From: Halarcobacter anaerophilus
GTDB taxonomy: Bacteria; Campylobacterota; Campylobacteria; Campylobacterales; Arcobacteraceae
NCBI RefSeq assembly: GCF_006459125.1
Contig: NZ_CP041070.1
Span: forward strand, 2,294,001 to 2,358,000
Length of the DNA: 64,000 bases
Direction: 5' to 3'
The notes under the pieces were generated by a model, which searched no databases, was not told where the DNA came from, and saw only the letters and a program-made list of their open reading frames with translations. The translations under genes were made by a program, and so were the position numbers. Of this stretch, positions 44,780 to 52,583 are shown one piece after another. The number at the start of each line of letters is the position of its first letter. The stretch's first letter is position 1.

Positions 44780-44936
44780 TATATGGTTCAAAATCCTCTT
44801 TTCCTACGCCGCAATCAGGACATGCCCAATCCTCAGGTAGATCTTCAAATGCAGTTCCAGGCTCAATGCCGCTATCTTCATCACCAACTTCGGGATCATA
44901 AATATAATCACATACGGTACAAATATATTTTTGCAT
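44769..44936 (-). CDS. rubredoxin
   Basis: The 55-residue iron protein has the two metal motifs '[14 protein letters not shown]' (C6, C9) and '[13 protein letters not shown]' (C39, C42), with the aromatic core 'DWACP' and '[15 protein letters not shown]' between. This is a complete one-iron rubredoxin. The start ATG at 44936 lies 55 bases after the end of the carboxynorspermidine synthase gene, and its 3' end overlaps the nspC start by 11 bases, so it is between two polyamine genes. A direct role in polyamine synthesis is not known; it likely serves oxygen or peroxide reduction. Confidence 0.95.
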   Translation of the reverse strand: MQKYICTVCDYIYDPEVGDEDSGIEPGTAFEDLPEDWACPDCGVGKEDFEPYNEE

Positions 44937-44991
44937 GACAAACTCCTAAATAAATAGTTCTTGTCTCTTAAAATTAATCAAATTAATTTTT

Positions 44992-46188
44992 TTATTCAAG
45001 TTCCAAAATTTTCCAAGGTAAACCTTGCGTCATCAATTCATCCATAAAAGGTTTTGCTTCAAACTCTTCAATATTGAACACGCCTTTGCCTTTCCAAATA
45101 CCTTTATAAAGCATTTTAGAACCAATCATTGCAGGAACTCCCGTTGTATAACTTACAGCTTGTGCACCTGTCTCTTTAAAGCACTCTTGATGATCGCAAA
45201 CATTATAGATATAGACTTTTTTCTTTTTCCCGTCTTTGATTCCTTCTATAATACAACCGATATTTGTTTTTCCGACTGTTCTTTGTCCTAAACTTGCTGG
45301 ATCCGGTAAAAGTGTAGTTAAAAATTCAATAGGAATAATCTCTACACCTTTATGCATAACAGGTTCAATTCCCAACATTCCGACATTTTGTAAACAATTC
45401 ATATGTTGGATATAAGAATCACCGAAAGTCATAAAGAATCTAATTCTTTTTAAACCTTTAATGTTTTTAGACAAAGACTCTAACTCTTCATGGTATAAAA
45501 GATATGAAGGTTTAACTCCAACTTCGGGATAATCGTGTTCTACTTTTATCTCTAAAGGTTTTGTCTCTATCCATTGACCATTTTCCCAATATCTACCGTT
45601 TGCAGATACTTCTCTTAAGTTTATTTCAGGATTGAAGTTTGTTGCAAAAGCATATCCATGATCTCCTGCATTACAATCCATGATATCTATATAATGGATT
45701 TCATCAAAAAGATTTTGTTGGGCATACGCGCAAAATACCCCTGTAACACCTGGATCAAATCCTGAACCTAGAAGCCCCATAATTCCTGCTTCTTTAAATT
45801 GATTATCTCTAGCCCATTGTTCTTTGTACTCAAATTTGGCAACATCGGGATGTTCATAATTTGCAGTATCCACATAATCAACTTTGCATTTTGAACAAGC
45901 ATCCATAATAGTAAGATCCTGATAAGGTAAAGCAACATTTAAAACCACTTTAGGATTGACTTTTTTAATTAAACTTACCAATTCTTCCACACTGTCAGCA
46001 TCAACTTGAGCAACATCAATATCAACTTTTTGATTCTTTTTTATATCTTCCGCTATTGCTTCACATTTTGACAATGTTCTTGAAGCCAAAGTTATTTTTT
46101 CAAACGTATCAATATTCATAGCACATTTGACAGTCGCAACTCTACTTACACCACCTGCACCAATGATTAAAATACCTTTTTTATCCAT
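44992..46188 (-). CDS. carboxynorspermidine synthase (saccharopine dehydrogenase family)
   Basis: I prefer the ATG at 46188, which has GGAG six bases before it; this GGAG lies inside the slightly longer alternative frame. The 398-residue NADPH-dependent enzyme begins 'KKGILIIGAGGVSRVATVKC' (Rossmann loop), and contains 'VLNVALPYQDLTIMDACSKC', 'DTANYEHPDV', 'GLLGSGFDPGVTGVFCAYAQ' and 'NVCDHQECFKETGAQAVSYT'. It condenses aspartate semialdehyde with diaminopropane or putrescine, then reduces the Schiff base; NspC removes the carboxyl. This is the alternative route to spermidine of Campylobacterota and Vibrio. Confidence 0.93.
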   Translation of the reverse strand: MDKKGILIIGAGGVSRVATVKCAMNIDTFEKITLASRTLSKCEAIAEDIKKNQKVDIDVAQVDADSVEELVSLIKKVNPKVVLNVALPYQDLTIMDACSKCKVDYVDTANYEHPDVAKFEYKEQWARDNQFKEAGIMGLLGSGFDPGVTGVFCAYAQQNLFDEIHYIDIMDCNAGDHGYAFATNFNPEINLREVSANGRYWENGQWIETKPLEIKVEHDYPEVGVKPSYLLYHEELESLSKNIKGLKRIRFFMTFGDSYIQHMNCLQNVGMLGIEPVMHKGVEIIPIEFLTTLLPDPASLGQRTVGKTNIGCIIEGIKDGKKKKVYIYNVCDHQECFKETGAQAVSYTTGVPAMIGSKMLYKGIWKGKGVFNIEEFEAKPFMDELMTQGLPWKILELE

Positions 46189-46332
46189 GAAAATCTCCAT
46201 TAAAAATATATTATATTATAAGATTTGTTTTTTGAAAAAGTGGTAAATTTATCGGCAAATAGTTGTATATTGCTTCTTTATTACAAATAAACAAAAGTAT
46301 AAAGAGGACTTGAAAAAGAACTTTAGTTTTGA

Positions 46333-46338
46333 TATAAT
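46333..46338 (+). promoter_or_regulatory. -10 box of ssrA
   Basis: TATAAT 18 bases before the mature 5' end of tmRNA, behind a T-rich segment (CTTTAGTTTTGA). The position would give a short precursor. Confidence 0.6.
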
Positions 46339-46356
46339 TCCAAACTCATTTCATAT

Positions 46357-46755
46357 GGGGGTGACATGGTATCGATTAGAGCCTTGAGGATCAGTTGCAT
46401 GTCGGCCTGAGCATGCCGTTAAGCGGCTCATTTTTTTTAGACGCAAATAATACAAATTACGCTCCAGCTTACGCTAAAGCTGCGTAAGTTTAACAACTTA
46501 TAAAGGACTCCCCTAACGGGTTGAGACCTTGGAGGTTCACTCTGTAGATTCTATCTATGCAGGTTATAGTGGATTCACCCAGATAGATTATCTTAAAAGG
46601 ATTGATTGCCCTTTTTTGAGAAATCTTAAATCTTAGCTTTAAAATTGCCTTGCGGGCTGAGCTGTTTTAAAGTGAAATTTTTCAACCCTTCTAAGCATGT
46701 AGACGCTGGTAGTAGAGGTTTTAAGACTCCGGTTCAATCCCGGACACCTCCACCA
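46357..46755 (+). ncRNA. ssrA: transfer-messenger RNA
   Basis: The tRNA-like ends pair: GGGGGTG (46357-46363) with CACCTCC (46745-46751), followed by A and the encoded CCA (46753-46755). GACATGG after the first stem arm and the T-arm GGTTCAATCC are typical. The resume codon is GCA at 46443, and the tag frame 46443-46487 encodes ANNTNYAPAYAKAA and a TAA stop. SmpB-bound tmRNA frees stalled ribosomes and marks the peptide for proteases such as ClpXP. Total length 399. The 3' end is also the attachment site of the island that follows. Confidence 0.97.
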
Positions 46756-46759
46756 TATA
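46733..46759 (+). repeat. attL: 3' end of ssrA
   Basis: A 27-bp direct repeat (TTCAATCCCGGACACCTCCA then CCATATA) covers the T-arm and acceptor stem of tmRNA. The identical copy is at 50681-50707. It regenerates the intact 3' end of ssrA on the left side of the inserted island. Confidence 0.92.
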
Positions 46760-46868
46760 ACAATCTAACAAAATCTTATTAAATACCATATAATAATACT
46801 TCTATAACTATATTTGTCTATCATAATCCAATCTATATTTATCAAATCCAAAAGTTATAGGAATATAT

Positions 46869-46885
46869 TTAAGGGGGTATTTTGT
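46869..46885 (+). promoter_or_regulatory. candidate integrase arm site, left
   Basis: TTAAGGGGGTATTTTGT, 110 bases inside the left attachment repeat and 48 bases before the integrase start. Similar words occur twice near the right end. G-rich runs are rare in this AT-rich DNA, which makes the match notable. Confidence 0.4.
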
Positions 46886-46932
46886 AAAAATTTAAAATAT
46901 AGTTTTTTAATATATCCCTTAAAGGATTGACA

Positions 46933-48183
46933 ATGGATAGAATAACTGTTCCTCTAACAAATACTGAAATAAAATCTGCAAAACCTAAAGAAAAAGATTA
47001 CAAACTTTTTGATGGTGGAGGTCTTTTTTTATTAGTTGCTTCAACTGGTGGAAAAAGATGGAGACTAAAATATAGATTTAATGATAAAGAAAAAACAGTA
47101 GCTTTAGGTATCTATCCTACTATATCTTTAAAAGATGCAAGAAATTTAAGAGAAGAATACAAATCATTAATAGCTAAAGGTATTGACCCAAATGAAAAAA
47201 AGAGACAAAAAAAAGAAGAAATTAAAATAGAAGAAGAGAAAAAGACAAATACATTTTATAAAGTCTCTCAGGAATGGTTAGATAATTATGAGTCAGAAGT
47301 TTCAGAAAACTATCATACCAAATTAGGAAAAGCACTAGAAAACTATGTTTATCCTTTTATAAAAAATCAATCAATAGAAGATATTACAAGACTAGATATT
47401 ATAGAGATATTGCAAGATTTAAAAAATAAAGGTATTAATGAAACTGCGAATAGAGTATATATGTTACTAAATAAAATATATAAATATGCAGTTACTTTAG
47501 AGTATGTTCCACACAATATAATTATTGATATTGAACAAAAAAATATTATAGGAAAAACTGAAAAAAAACACTACCCTACTTTTACAAAAGAAGAAGATAT
47601 AAAAGGATTACTTCTTGCTATTGATGAGTATTCAGGGGATTATACAACTAAAATGGCTCTTAAAATTCTTCCTTATGTATTTGTTCGAAGTTATAATATA
47701 AGACATATGGAATGGACTGAAATAAATTTTGATAAAAAAGAGTGGACAATTCCTGCAAATAAAATGAAAACAAAAACAGAATTTATATTGCCATTACCAA
47801 AACAAGTTATATAAATGTTAGAAGAAGTACAACAATTTTCAGGTGATGGCAAATATGTGTTTCCAAATTTAAGAGATAAAAATAGACCTATGAGTGACAA
47901 TACTTTAATATCAGCTATTAGAAGAATGGGTTATTCAAAAGAAGAGTTTGTACCTCATAGTTTTAGAAGTATATTTTCAACAATAGCTTATGAAAATGCA
48001 AATCATGAAGCCGGTCACAAATTTACAGGAGAAGTTATTGAAGCCCTACTTGCACACAAAGAAAGAAATAAAATCAAAGATGCCTATAATAGGGCTTCTT
48101 ATAAAGAGAGTATGAGAATTTTAATTGAATGGTATGCAAACTATTTAGATATAATCAGAACTAGAAATCATATTTTAATATAA
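46933..48183 (+). pseudogene. P4-type tyrosine integrase with in-frame stop codon
   Basis: The reading frame is open from ATG 46933 to 48183 except for TAA at 47812-47814. The first part (293 residues) has the N-terminal domain of P4-type integrases ('LTNTEIKSAKPKEKDYKLFD', 'WRLKYRFNDKEKTVALGIYP'), the core-binding domain and the first catalytic Arg in 'SYNIRHMEWTEI'. After the stop, the same frame continues with 'MLEEVQQFSGDGKYVFPNLR', 'FVPHSFRSIFSTIAYE' (His-x-x-Arg), 'EALLAHKERNKIKDAYNRAS' (His and the nucleophile Tyr). Read-through would give 416 residues, the normal length. A single base substitution in a Lys, Glu or Gln codon explains it. Sequencing error or suppression are other options. 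Confidence 0.85.
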
Positions 48184-48184
48184 G

Positions 48185-49504
48185 TCGGGAGTGTTAAAAA
48201 TTCTGTGTCAATCTGATAAAATAATATCAAGGATTGACAATGAAAAAAGAAACAGAGTTTGATTTTAATGAAGCAGTTCAACAACTTTTAGCTGGTAAAA
48301 AAATAAGTGGGAAAGATGGTGTACTTGCTCCCTTAGTAAAACAATTAGTGGAAGCTGCATTAGAAGCAGAAGTAGAATCTCATATAAAAGATGATGTATT
48401 ATCAGGAAATAAGAATAGGAAAAATGGTAAAACATCTAAAACAATAAAATCAACAGATGGAACATTTGAACTAAATACACCAAGAGATAGAGCAGGATCT
48501 TTTGAACCACAACTAGTAAAGAAAAATCAAACAACAATTTCAAATGAAATAGAAGAAAGAATAATTTCAATGTATGGCTTAGGATTAAGCTATAGAGATA
48601 TAATTAAACATATTGAAGAGATATATAGAGTAGAATTATCAACTGCAACAATAAGTGCAATTACGGATAAGATTATTGATAAAGTAAAAGCATGGCAAAG
48701 TAGACCATTAGAAACAATTTATCCTTTTGTATGGTTAGATGCAATCCATTATAAAATCAAGGATGGTGGTAAATATGTGTCAAAAGCAGTTTATACTGTT
48801 TTAGGACTTCGTTTAGATGGTAAAAAAGAGATACTTGGACTTTATCTAAGTGAGAGTGAAGGTGCAAACTTCTGGCTTAGTGTTTTAAGTGATTTAAACA
48901 ACAGAGGATTGCAAGATATACTTATTGCAAGTGTAGATGGTTTAAAAGGCTTCCCTGAAGCAATAAAAACAATATTTCCAAAAACAGAAGTACAACTATG
49001 TATTATTCATCAAATTAGAAATTCAATGAAATATGTTGCTTCTAAAAACCATAAAGAATTTATGAAAGATTTAAAACCTGTTTATCAAGCAGTATCAAAA
49101 GAGATAGCAGAAGACGAACTTCTAAAACTTGATGAGAAATGGGGTAAAAAATATCCTATTGTACTTCAATCTTGGCATAATAAATGGGAAAATCTATCTG
49201 TTTATTTTAAGTATCCACCTGAAATTAGAAAAGTGATTTATACGACCAATATTATTGAGTCTGTTCATAGACAATTTAGGAAACTAACAAAAACAAAAGG
49301 AGCATTTCCAAATGAAAATTCTTTATTAAAATTATTATATATGGGGATACAAAATGCAAGTGAAAAATGGACAATGCCAGTTAGAAACTGGAATCTAACT
49401 CTCTCTCAGTTAGCAATATTTTTCGAGGGAAGGTTAGATGATTTTTTAGAGGTGTAACTTTAGTTACAATTAGTTACTTGACACAGATTTTTAAACAGTC
49501 TCGA
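48185..49504 (+). mobile_element. IS256-family insertion sequence
   Basis: Imperfect terminal inverted repeats bracket the transposase: GGGAGTGTTAAAAATTCTGT... from 48187 to 48211 and its partner at 49478-49502, 21 of 25 positions matching, plus two more outer bases (TC/GA). The element is 1.3 kb with one transposase gene, standard for IS256. I see no clear 8- or 9-bp target duplication; both flanks are simple AT (TTAATAT occurs on both sides, but not adjacent to the ends in a regular manner). It lies immediately behind the integrase gene. Confidence 0.85.
48240..49457 (+). CDS. IS256-family transposase
   Basis: The 405-residue Mutator-type DDE transposase starts at ATG 48240. It has 'LLAGKKISGKDGVLAPLVKQ' and 'LEAEVESHIKDDVLSGNKNR' at the N-terminus, and the catalytic residues in 'VWLDAIHYKIKDGGKYVSKA' (first Asp), 'ILIASVDGLKGFPEAIKTIF' (second Asp) and 'YTTNIIESVHRQFRKLTKTK' (Glu); 'VQLCIIHQIRNSMKYV' is the family C-H signature. 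Full length with no frameshift, so likely active. Confidence 0.95.
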   Translation: MKKETEFDFNEAVQQLLAGKKISGKDGVLAPLVKQLVEAALEAEVESHIKDDVLSGNKNRKNGKTSKTIKSTDGTFELNTPRDRAGSFEPQLVKKNQTTISNEIEERIISMYGLGLSYRDIIKHIEEIYRVELSTATISAITDKIIDKVKAWQSRPLETIYPFVWLDAIHYKIKDGGKYVSKAVYTVLGLRLDGKKEILGLYLSESEGANFWLSVLSDLNNRGLQDILIASVDGLKGFPEAIKTIFPKTEVQLCIIHQIRNSMKYVASKNHKEFMKDLKPVYQAVSKEIAEDELLKLDEKWGKKYPIVLQSWHNKWENLSVYFKYPPEIRKVIYTTNIIESVHRQFRKLTKTKGAFPNENSLLKLLYMGIQNASEKWTMPVRNWNLTLSQLAIFFEGRLDDFLEV

Positions 49505-49529
49505 TTAATATTAATTAATCATCCATTAA

Positions 49530-50519
49530 CTATAAATCATTCTGAGTTATTCCACCATCATTATGTTCAATATAACCATTATAATTTGTTTCCCTAATCT
49601 CATCTATAAAATTCTCTTGATCTACAGGAAAACCTTCATTTAAATTTGTATCTACATTATATTCATCTACAAAAATAAAAGGATTAATTATATATTTTTC
49701 TTTTCTTTTCTCTTTAAGTTTAACATATAAAATATAATGAGGTAAAAATCCTCCTCTTATACTGAATTCTTCTTCCTTTTTATGTAAAGCAGAATAAGAA
49801 ACTAAATTACACTTTTTAATTAGTTTTGTTAGATAGCCTTTGTTTTTATGAAAAATTCCATAAAGTAAAAAAGGCTTACTTATAAAATATCCAAAAACTA
49901 TCTGATTATCAGGATTACTATTTAAACTAAATTTTTTTGCTATATCAAATTTTTCCGAAGTAGATAAAAAATATGATTTATCATGGATAATATTACCCTC
50001 AGTGTGTAAAAAAGCCATATAATAATCTTTTAACAATAGCTTAGCATTTGATAAATTAATTTTTTCAATAAAATCTTCAATATTGTCTAAATCTTTAAAA
50101 TATTCATCAAACTCTTTATTATTCTCAATAAATTTTTTTAATTTAGGAGTAGATTCATTTATCAAAATTTTATTAATTTTATTAAAAATATCTCTGAACA
50201 TATCATCATTAACACAATCAACTCTATATAATTCATTTGAATTATTTTTATTAGAAGATATAAATAAACTATTAGGTTTTTCTCCTAATTTAAAAACCTT
50301 GTAAAAAGTTTCATCTAAACCTGAAGAATTAAGTTTAGATTTTATTTTTTCTAAATTCTCTCCTCTATATAAAAACTTCAAAGCTGGATTTTCTTGAGAC
50401 AATTCAATTTCAAATTTTTTTAAAATTTCTTTAATTTTGTCTAAATCATTTTCATCAAGCTTAATAATTTTTTCATTTTTAATTGTATAAAGTTGTTTAT
50501 CCTTACCAATTTCTAACAT
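49530..50519 (-). CDS. putative ADP-ribosyltransferase-like cargo protein
   Basis: The 329-residue protein has the spaced signature of the R-S-E class: 'KFLYRGENLEKI' (Arg52), 'KSYFLSTSEKFDIAKKFS' (Ser186-Thr-Ser188) and 'KKEEEFSIRGGFLPHYIL' (Glu249-Glu250-Glu251, E-x-E). In arginine-specific toxins and exoenzymes these bind NAD, support the site, and provide the catalytic Glu. The N-terminal part is a helical region rich in Lys and Asn, with no signal peptide, so it acts in its own cytoplasm or needs a delivery system. There is no antitoxin gene beside it. As the only cargo of an island at ssrA it could be a phage-defence or toxin factor. Overall similarity is limited to these motifs. Confidence 0.5.
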   Translation of the reverse strand: MLEIGKDKQLYTIKNEKIIKLDENDLDKIKEILKKFEIELSQENPALKFLYRGENLEKIKSKLNSSGLDETFYKVFKLGEKPNSLFISSNKNNSNELYRVDCVNDDMFRDIFNKINKILINESTPKLKKFIENNKEFDEYFKDLDNIEDFIEKINLSNAKLLLKDYYMAFLHTEGNIIHDKSYFLSTSEKFDIAKKFSLNSNPDNQIVFGYFISKPFLLYGIFHKNKGYLTKLIKKCNLVSYSALHKKEEEFSIRGGFLPHYILYVKLKEKRKEKYIINPFIFVDEYNVDTNLNEGFPVDQENFIDEIRETNYNGYIEHNDGGITQNDL

Positions 50520-50617
50520 ATTTATCCTTTTTCAATAATAGATGATATTATCATTTAACTGAATAATTTATATAATAATTCAAGGATAGATATAATTTGT
50601 TATTTAATTTAAAAAGT

Positions 50618-50643
50618 TTAGGGGGTACTTTTAGGGGTATTTA
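50618..50643 (+). promoter_or_regulatory. candidate integrase arm sites, right
   Basis: Two adjacent words, TTAGGGGGTACTTTT and TTAGGGGTATTTATG, 38-63 bases inside the right attachment repeat; they match the motif near the left end (46869). Such direct repeats next to att sites are typical for arm-type integrase or excisionase binding. Confidence 0.4.
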
Positions 50644-50680
50644 TGATATATTCATATTAAAAGTCCTTAAATATGATATC

Positions 50681-50707
50681 TTCAATCCCGGACACCTCCA
50701 CCATATA
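50681..50707 (+). repeat. attR: duplicated 3' end of ssrA
   Basis: This 27-bp perfect copy of 46733-46759 marks the right end of the island and is not part of a second tmRNA; the rest of ssrA is missing upstream. Note that the cargo gene and regulatory DNA end just before it. Confidence 0.92.
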
Positions 50708-50725
50708 CCAATTCTAGTCAAATAC

Positions 50726-51226
50726 TTAAATTATTTCATATCTACAGTTATAATATCTATCTTGAAATACTTTTATTGCTGAATTATCTAAAATATTTTG
50801 ATTTGGAACGGCATATTTTAACTTGACAAGCTGTTTTTCTATATTATTCAAATCAATAAATTTTATTGCGTTACTATGAAATACTTTTACATTCTCGTGA
50901 TTTATACTTTTTATTCCTTTATGGTTTTTGCATTGCACTAATAATTTTATTTGATTTTCTTTTCTGCATATAAGATCTATTCCTGCATCTTTTTTGCCTT
51001 TATTAATTCCATAATATTCTACGTCATAGCCTTGTTCTTCATAATATTTTCCACACTTTATCTCATATGCAAGACCTTTTAATCTGTTTTTTTCCATAAG
51101 ATTTGTATATCTTCTTTTTTTTACTTGAGCTGATAACTTTTTAAAAAATATTTCTATTACTAAGATTAAGAGTAAAAGAGGGAAAAGAGTAGAAAGTTGG
51201 GATAAGATTTGTGAAGTGCTAATCAT
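50726..51226 (-). CDS. membrane-anchored Mrr-like nuclease-domain protein
   Basis: The 166-residue protein has one N-terminal span (about residues 13-28, 'STLFPLLLLILVIEIFFKKL') and a cytoplasmic PD-(D/E)xK domain of the Mrr/restriction endonuclease-like type: 'NRLKGLAYEIKCGKYYEEQG', 'DAGIDLICRKENQIKLLVQC' (Asp...Gln-x-Lys) and 'NHKGIKSINHENVKVFHSNA'. It may cut foreign or modified DNA; membrane-anchored Mrr-like proteins are common but little studied. It begins 19 bases outside the right end of the island, so it belongs to the chromosome and not to the element. Confidence 0.8.
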   Translation of the reverse strand: MISTSQILSQLSTLFPLLLLILVIEIFFKKLSAQVKKRRYTNLMEKNRLKGLAYEIKCGKYYEEQGYDVEYYGINKGKKDAGIDLICRKENQIKLLVQCKNHKGIKSINHENVKVFHSNAIKFIDLNNIEKQLVKLKYAVPNQNILDNSAIKVFQDRYYNCRYEII

Positions 51227-51302
51227 ATTTATACCTTTAAATAATAAATATAATTATATTAAACTAAGGATTAATTTTCAAAAATACAAAATAGAAAATA
51301 TT

Positions 51303-52568
51303 CTATTTCGTAAATTTTTTAACCAATTTTATTTTTCCAAACTCAACGCCCGGTTGGTCATAAGTGTTTATTTCTAAAAATTGTCCTACAGCAGAAGTCA
51401 ACAGTTCATAATATAAAATAAGACTTCCTATATTTTCAGCCGTGATTTTATCCAAACTTATACAATCTGCGGGTATATTTTCATCAACTATTGTTTCATA
51501 TGTGGCTTCACACTCTGCATTGATTAGTTTGTTAAACTTATGTCCGTTTATATAATCAACTTTTTCAAGAAAATCTAAACTTAGTTTCGGAACTTTTACA
51601 GGTTTTTTAAAATCTTCTATTTTTATTATTGTTACTGTTTTGTTTTTAGGCCCTTGAATTATTAACTGCAAAAATGAATGTTGGTCAACTGAACCTATTA
51701 GATGAATCGGCGTTAATCCTACGTTTTCTCCAAATTTATTTATTTTTCCTAATGATTCTGCCCAGAGTTGTACATACCACTGGTTAAAATAGTTAAATAA
51801 AGAAGAGTATGTAAACATTACGTTTATAGGGAAGTTTTTTGCCGATTTTGAATAAAAGTATGCTTTGTCTAAAAGATTATTCTCTTTTTCTTCAAAAAAA
51901 GAGTCTACAAACTCTTTAGCTCCTTTTAGAACTCCTTTAATATCTATATCAACCAAAGACAAAGGAACTATTCCAACTGCTGATAAAACAGAAAATCTTC
52001 CGCCTACATTTAGAGGGATATTAAACTGTTTTATTCCGTTTTTATCGGCTAACATTGATAAAGCTGAACCTTTATCCGTTATTGCTATAAACTTTTTCAT
52101 ATCCTCTTTGTTTTTAAAAGAGAATTTATATTTTTCCATTATATATTTAAAAATAGAGGTTGTCTCAATTGTAGAACCCGATTTTGAAATCACGATAAAA
52201 AGTGCTTTGTTTTTATTTATTTTTTTTAATGTTCTTGTGATATCAAGCGGATCAACATTTTCTAAAAAATATAATCTTTTTTTTGTTTTTACTTGGTCTT
52301 TTAAGAGTTCATAAACTGCTTTTGTTCCAAGTGAAGAACCTCCTATTCCTATTACCACTACATCTCTGATTGAATTCTCTTTTAAAAGTGAATTTTTCTT
52401 TTTATAATCTTCTACCTCTTTTAATAAATCAAAGCCGTTTTGAGGTAAATCATAATAACCGATTTTCCCAGAGTCCCTCTCTTTTTGCATTGCTTTGAAT
52501 ACTTCTTCAATCTTCTCTTCTGCTCTTTTTCCGATTTTTGCGTCAAACTTATGTTCAAAATGTAGCAT
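51303..52568 (-). CDS. pgi: glucose-6-phosphate isomerase
   Basis: The 421-residue enzyme interconverts glucose 6-phosphate and fructose 6-phosphate. It is of the short bacterial type and shows 'VVVIGIGGSSLGTKAVYELL', 'FIVISKSGSTIETTSIFKYI', 'IAITDKGSALSMLADKNGIK', 'NVGGRFSVLSAVGIVPLSLV', 'VQLWAESLGKINKFGENVGL' and 'TPIHLIGSVDQHSFLQLIIQ' (catalytic region). It is the last gene of the minus-strand operon. In a cell without sugar uptake it would supply glucose 6-phosphate from gluconeogenesis for osmolyte synthesis. Confidence 0.93.
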   Translation of the reverse strand: MLHFEHKFDAKIGKRAEEKIEEVFKAMQKERDSGKIGYYDLPQNGFDLLKEVEDYKKKNSLLKENSIRDVVVIGIGGSSLGTKAVYELLKDQVKTKKRLYFLENVDPLDITRTLKKINKNKALFIVISKSGSTIETTSIFKYIMEKYKFSFKNKEDMKKFIAITDKGSALSMLADKNGIKQFNIPLNVGGRFSVLSAVGIVPLSLVDIDIKGVLKGAKEFVDSFFEEKENNLLDKAYFYSKSAKNFPINVMFTYSSLFNYFNQWYVQLWAESLGKINKFGENVGLTPIHLIGSVDQHSFLQLIIQGPKNKTVTIIKIEDFKKPVKVPKLSLDFLEKVDYINGHKFNKLINAECEATYETIVDENIPADCISLDKITAENIGSLILYYELLTSAVGQFLEINTYDQPGVEFGKIKLVKKFTK

Positions 52569-52583
52569 ATATTTCCCCTTCTT

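Larger units (their letters stand above)
46733..50707. mobile_element. 4-kb integrated island at ssrA
   Basis: The element is bounded by 27-bp perfect direct repeats that equal the 3' end of tmRNA. Gene order from the left: tyrosine integrase (broken by a stop codon), IS256-family insertion sequence, and one minus-strand cargo gene for an ADP-ribosyltransferase-like protein. Motifs AGGGGGTATTTT and AGGGGGTACTTTT near the two inner ends may be integrase arm sites. There are no replication, conjugation or phage structure genes, so it is a minimal integrative element or a decayed one. The integrase defect and the IS suggest that it is now fixed. Confidence 0.88.

Noticed and set aside
44551-44901. 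Plus-strand reading frame across nspC and the rubredoxin gene
   Set aside because: It is antisense to two clear genes and has no recognisable protein features.
48170-49515. Target-site duplication of the IS256 element
   Set aside because: TTAATAT-like words occur on both sides, but at unequal distances from the inverted repeats. In this AT-rich DNA that is not convincing.
50681-50710. A second tmRNA or tRNA end
   Set aside because: Only the last 27 bases (T-arm and acceptor 3' strand) are present; there is no 5' partner, so this is the attR copy.
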